Position numbers and translations under genes: made by a program
From: an uncultured Spirochaetaceae bacterium
Lineage (GTDB): Bacteria; Spirochaetota; Spirochaetia; Treponematales; Treponemataceae
Length of the DNA stretch: 64,000 bases
Reading direction: 5' to 3'
Assembly: GCA_902778325.1 (NCBI GenBank)
Contig: CACYWZ010000001.1
Coordinates: 124,001-188,000 of the forward strand
Shown: one piece after another, positions 62,860 to 64,000 of the stretch
Numbering within the stretch: the first letter of the stretch is position 1
Layout: each line of letters begins with the position of its first letter
Notes under the pieces: model-generated
What the model saw: the letters and a program-made list of their open reading frames with translations, nothing else
Databases searched by the model: none
What the model was told of the DNA's origin: nothing

Positions 62860-63125
62860 AATAATATTGCTCCAAAAGCCAAAATTTTCATTTTGGGCTC
62901 GTGGGAGTGCTCCAAAGAGCAAAATTTCAAAAAGGAGATCGTGGGAGTGCTCCCAAACGTTCCCTAACGAAAAAGATTCTGTTTGGAGAATGGAAAAGCG
63001 TTCCCTAACAAAAAAGCGCGTCATGGGAGTGCTCCAAAGCAAAGAAAATCTCTTGGGGAAAGCGTGGGAGCGCTCCAAAGGCTTCCCCAACAAAAAGTGA
63101 GAGCGTGGGAGCAGTCCAAAAAGAG
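62860..63125. repeat. Palindromic tandem array N, period 40-41 bp, about 7 units
   Basis: GCTCC of GTGGGAGTGCTCCAAAG recurs at 62869, 62909, 62949, (degenerate near 62990), 63031, 63072 and 63113. The palindrome is GGGAGTGCTCCC or GGAGCGCTCC. Linkers with CGTTCCCTAAC recur. Between divergent genes; it ends 30 bp before the next promoter. Confidence 0.9.
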
Positions 63126-63154
63126 AAAGAGAAAAATGGCAGAGAAAAAATTTC

Positions 63155-63183
63155 TTGAAAAAACGACAACTGCATTTTATAAT
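63155..63183 (+). promoter_or_regulatory. Promoter of the truncated binding-protein gene
   Basis: TTGAAA (63155-63160), 17-bp spacer, TATAAT (63178-63183); 13 nt to the ATG, no Shine-Dalgarno sequence. Confidence 0.78.
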
Positions 63184-63196
63184 TTACATATCCAAA

Positions 63197-64000
63197 ATGA
63201 ACACTTCAAAAACAAAAGTCGTACAACTTCTTTCTGCTCTCATCTTTGTTTTTATGCTTTTGCGCTTTTTCTTCTATATATTCTCATCTGTTCCGTTCAT
63301 CGAAAAGAGCGCGGAAGAAAATGAAGAGTTGCTGAGAGAAAATCACGTTCTTGTCATCGGGGAGGCGCAGGATTGCGCGTTTTTGTCTGACGTTTTCAAG
63401 GGCGCTGAGTCGGTGAGCGCTTATTACAACTGTGTCACAGAGCTAATCGTGCCGCAAAGTTATGCGGAGGGCGAAAACATCGAATCGCTTTTGGAATACG
63501 CCTCTCTTGTTGAGCCGGACGGGATTATCGCTTGCATTCCTGAGAGGGAGGAGCGCATTTTTCTTCCTGAAGGACTTGTCGATATGGATATTCCGATTAT
63601 AACGCTCTCGAATTATCGCTCAGACATAAAAAATGTGGCGCACATCGGAACTAACCAGAGCGAGCTTGGACGAAAGATTGCGCTTGAGGGAACATCGCAT
63701 CTTTTTTTGAGCGGCAAGACGAGCGGAACAATTGCGATTGTGAGTCTTTCGCCCGACTTCAAGGCGAACTACAGCACGCTGATGAGCAGTCTTCAGAACA
63801 CGCTTTCGCGCTTTGAGAACATCAATTCTTTTGTTCTCGACTTTTCTCCTAGCGACGACTTTCAGACAAAAAGCGAGGCGCTGCGCCATCTTTTTTTGAA
63901 GGACGAGCCAGACATTATCCTCTGCCCTTCTTCTCAGGACACTATCCGCGTTTCGCAAATCGCCACGGAACTGCACAAAGACGGCTCTGTCGGCATCATC
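63197..64000 (+). CDS. Periplasmic-binding-protein (type 1, sugar/LacI-like) domain protein, 3' end outside window
   Basis: The first 268 residues of a protein that runs off the window. An N-terminal hydrophobic segment (VVQLLSALIFVFMLLRFFFYIF) anchors or exports it. The rest follows a type 1 periplasmic-binding fold: VLVIGEAQDCAFLSDVFKG, LVEPDGIIACIP, DIPIITLSNY, AHIGTNQSELGRKIALEG and GTIAIVSLSPDF, as in sugar-binding proteins of the Peripla_BP_4 group. It may be a binding protein or the sensor of a larger signalling protein. Confidence 0.78.
   Translation, partial: MNTSKTKVVQLLSALIFVFMLLRFFFYIFSSVPFIEKSAEENEELLRENHVLVIGEAQDCAFLSDVFKGAESVSAYYNCVTELIVPQSYAEGENIESLLEYASLVEPDGIIACIPEREERIFLPEGLVDMDIPIITLSNYRSDIKNVAHIGTNQSELGRKIALEGTSHLFLSGKTSGTIAIVSLSPDFKANYSTLMSSLQNTLSRFENINSFVLDFSPSDDFQTKSEALRHLFLKDEPDIILCPSSQDTIRVSQIATELHKDGSVGII

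Overview
The window looks like chromosomal DNA of a Treponema-type spirochaete (Spirochaetota), most likely a saccharolytic, host-associated species. The protein set supports this: a DUF5312-like protein, a tandem cyclic-nucleotide-binding regulator, a STAS protein with a zinc ribbon, a type III glutamine synthetase next to an ammonium transporter fused to PII, two large chemoreceptors, sugar ABC transport, and GH3 and GH13 glycosidases. The tRNA has no encoded CCA. The species assignment is inference from gene content only. I see no phage, insertion sequence, CRISPR array or rRNA.

Layout. 0-4.4 kb: carbon-starvation/pyruvate permease with a small partner, then a spirochaetal DUF5312 protein. 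4.5-10 kb: GH3 lipoprotein overlapping a DTW-domain tRNA modification gene on the other strand, two 42-bp repeat arrays, a PHP phosphoesterase and a CRP-like regulator. 10-13.5 kb: tRNA-Lys and a MinD-like ATPase/lgt/nucleotidyltransferase operon. 14-18.5 kb: C-terminal processing protease/rsmE/WecG-like operon, trmJ-like gene and an SDR. 18.6-24.6 kb: STAS protein, two unknown membrane proteins that may be LptF/G-like, and a chemoreceptor. 24.9-28.3 kb: zinc-ribbon/SPFH/DUF3592 envelope module resembling part of the Bacillus ydjGHI set. 28.5-34.8 kb: CmpB-like membrane protein, a small unknown and a binding protein-permease-permease-GH13 sugar operon. 34.9-46.3 kb: HAD phosphatase, a membrane protein, a solute-binding lipoprotein, mnmG, an adenosine-deaminase-like pseudoenzyme with pepF, a surface protein, purD and a YbjN-like gene. 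46.4-50.8 kb: nitrogen assimilation (glnN and amt-PII) with hairpin terminators in the leaders and a 19-codon ORF after amt. 50.9-64 kb: a second chemoreceptor, YfcE-like phosphodiesterase, 5'-nucleotidase/YibEF operon, alpha/beta hydrolase, U32 protein, GNAT, HD-GYP protein and a truncated sugar-binding-type protein.

The most unusual feature is in the gaps. Fourteen intergenic regions each carry a short tandem array of hairpin-forming units. Every array has its own sequence, but the repeat periods fall into tight classes: 40-42 bp (eleven arrays), 23 bp (two) and 21 bp (one), near two or four turns of B-DNA. In some arrays stem bases change in compensating pairs, several are built of alternating dimers of about 82-84 bp, and two neighbouring arrays share half of their unit but have different hairpins. 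They sit between convergent, divergent and co-directional genes, inside one sugar-transport operon, and often end 15-30 bp from a promoter. I do not recognise a described family that matches.

A second pattern concerns expression. At least a dozen genes have a good -10 box ending only 6-10 nt before the start codon and no Shine-Dalgarno sequence, which suggests leaderless or near-leaderless mRNAs. Other genes have ordinary leaders with strong Shine-Dalgarno sequences.
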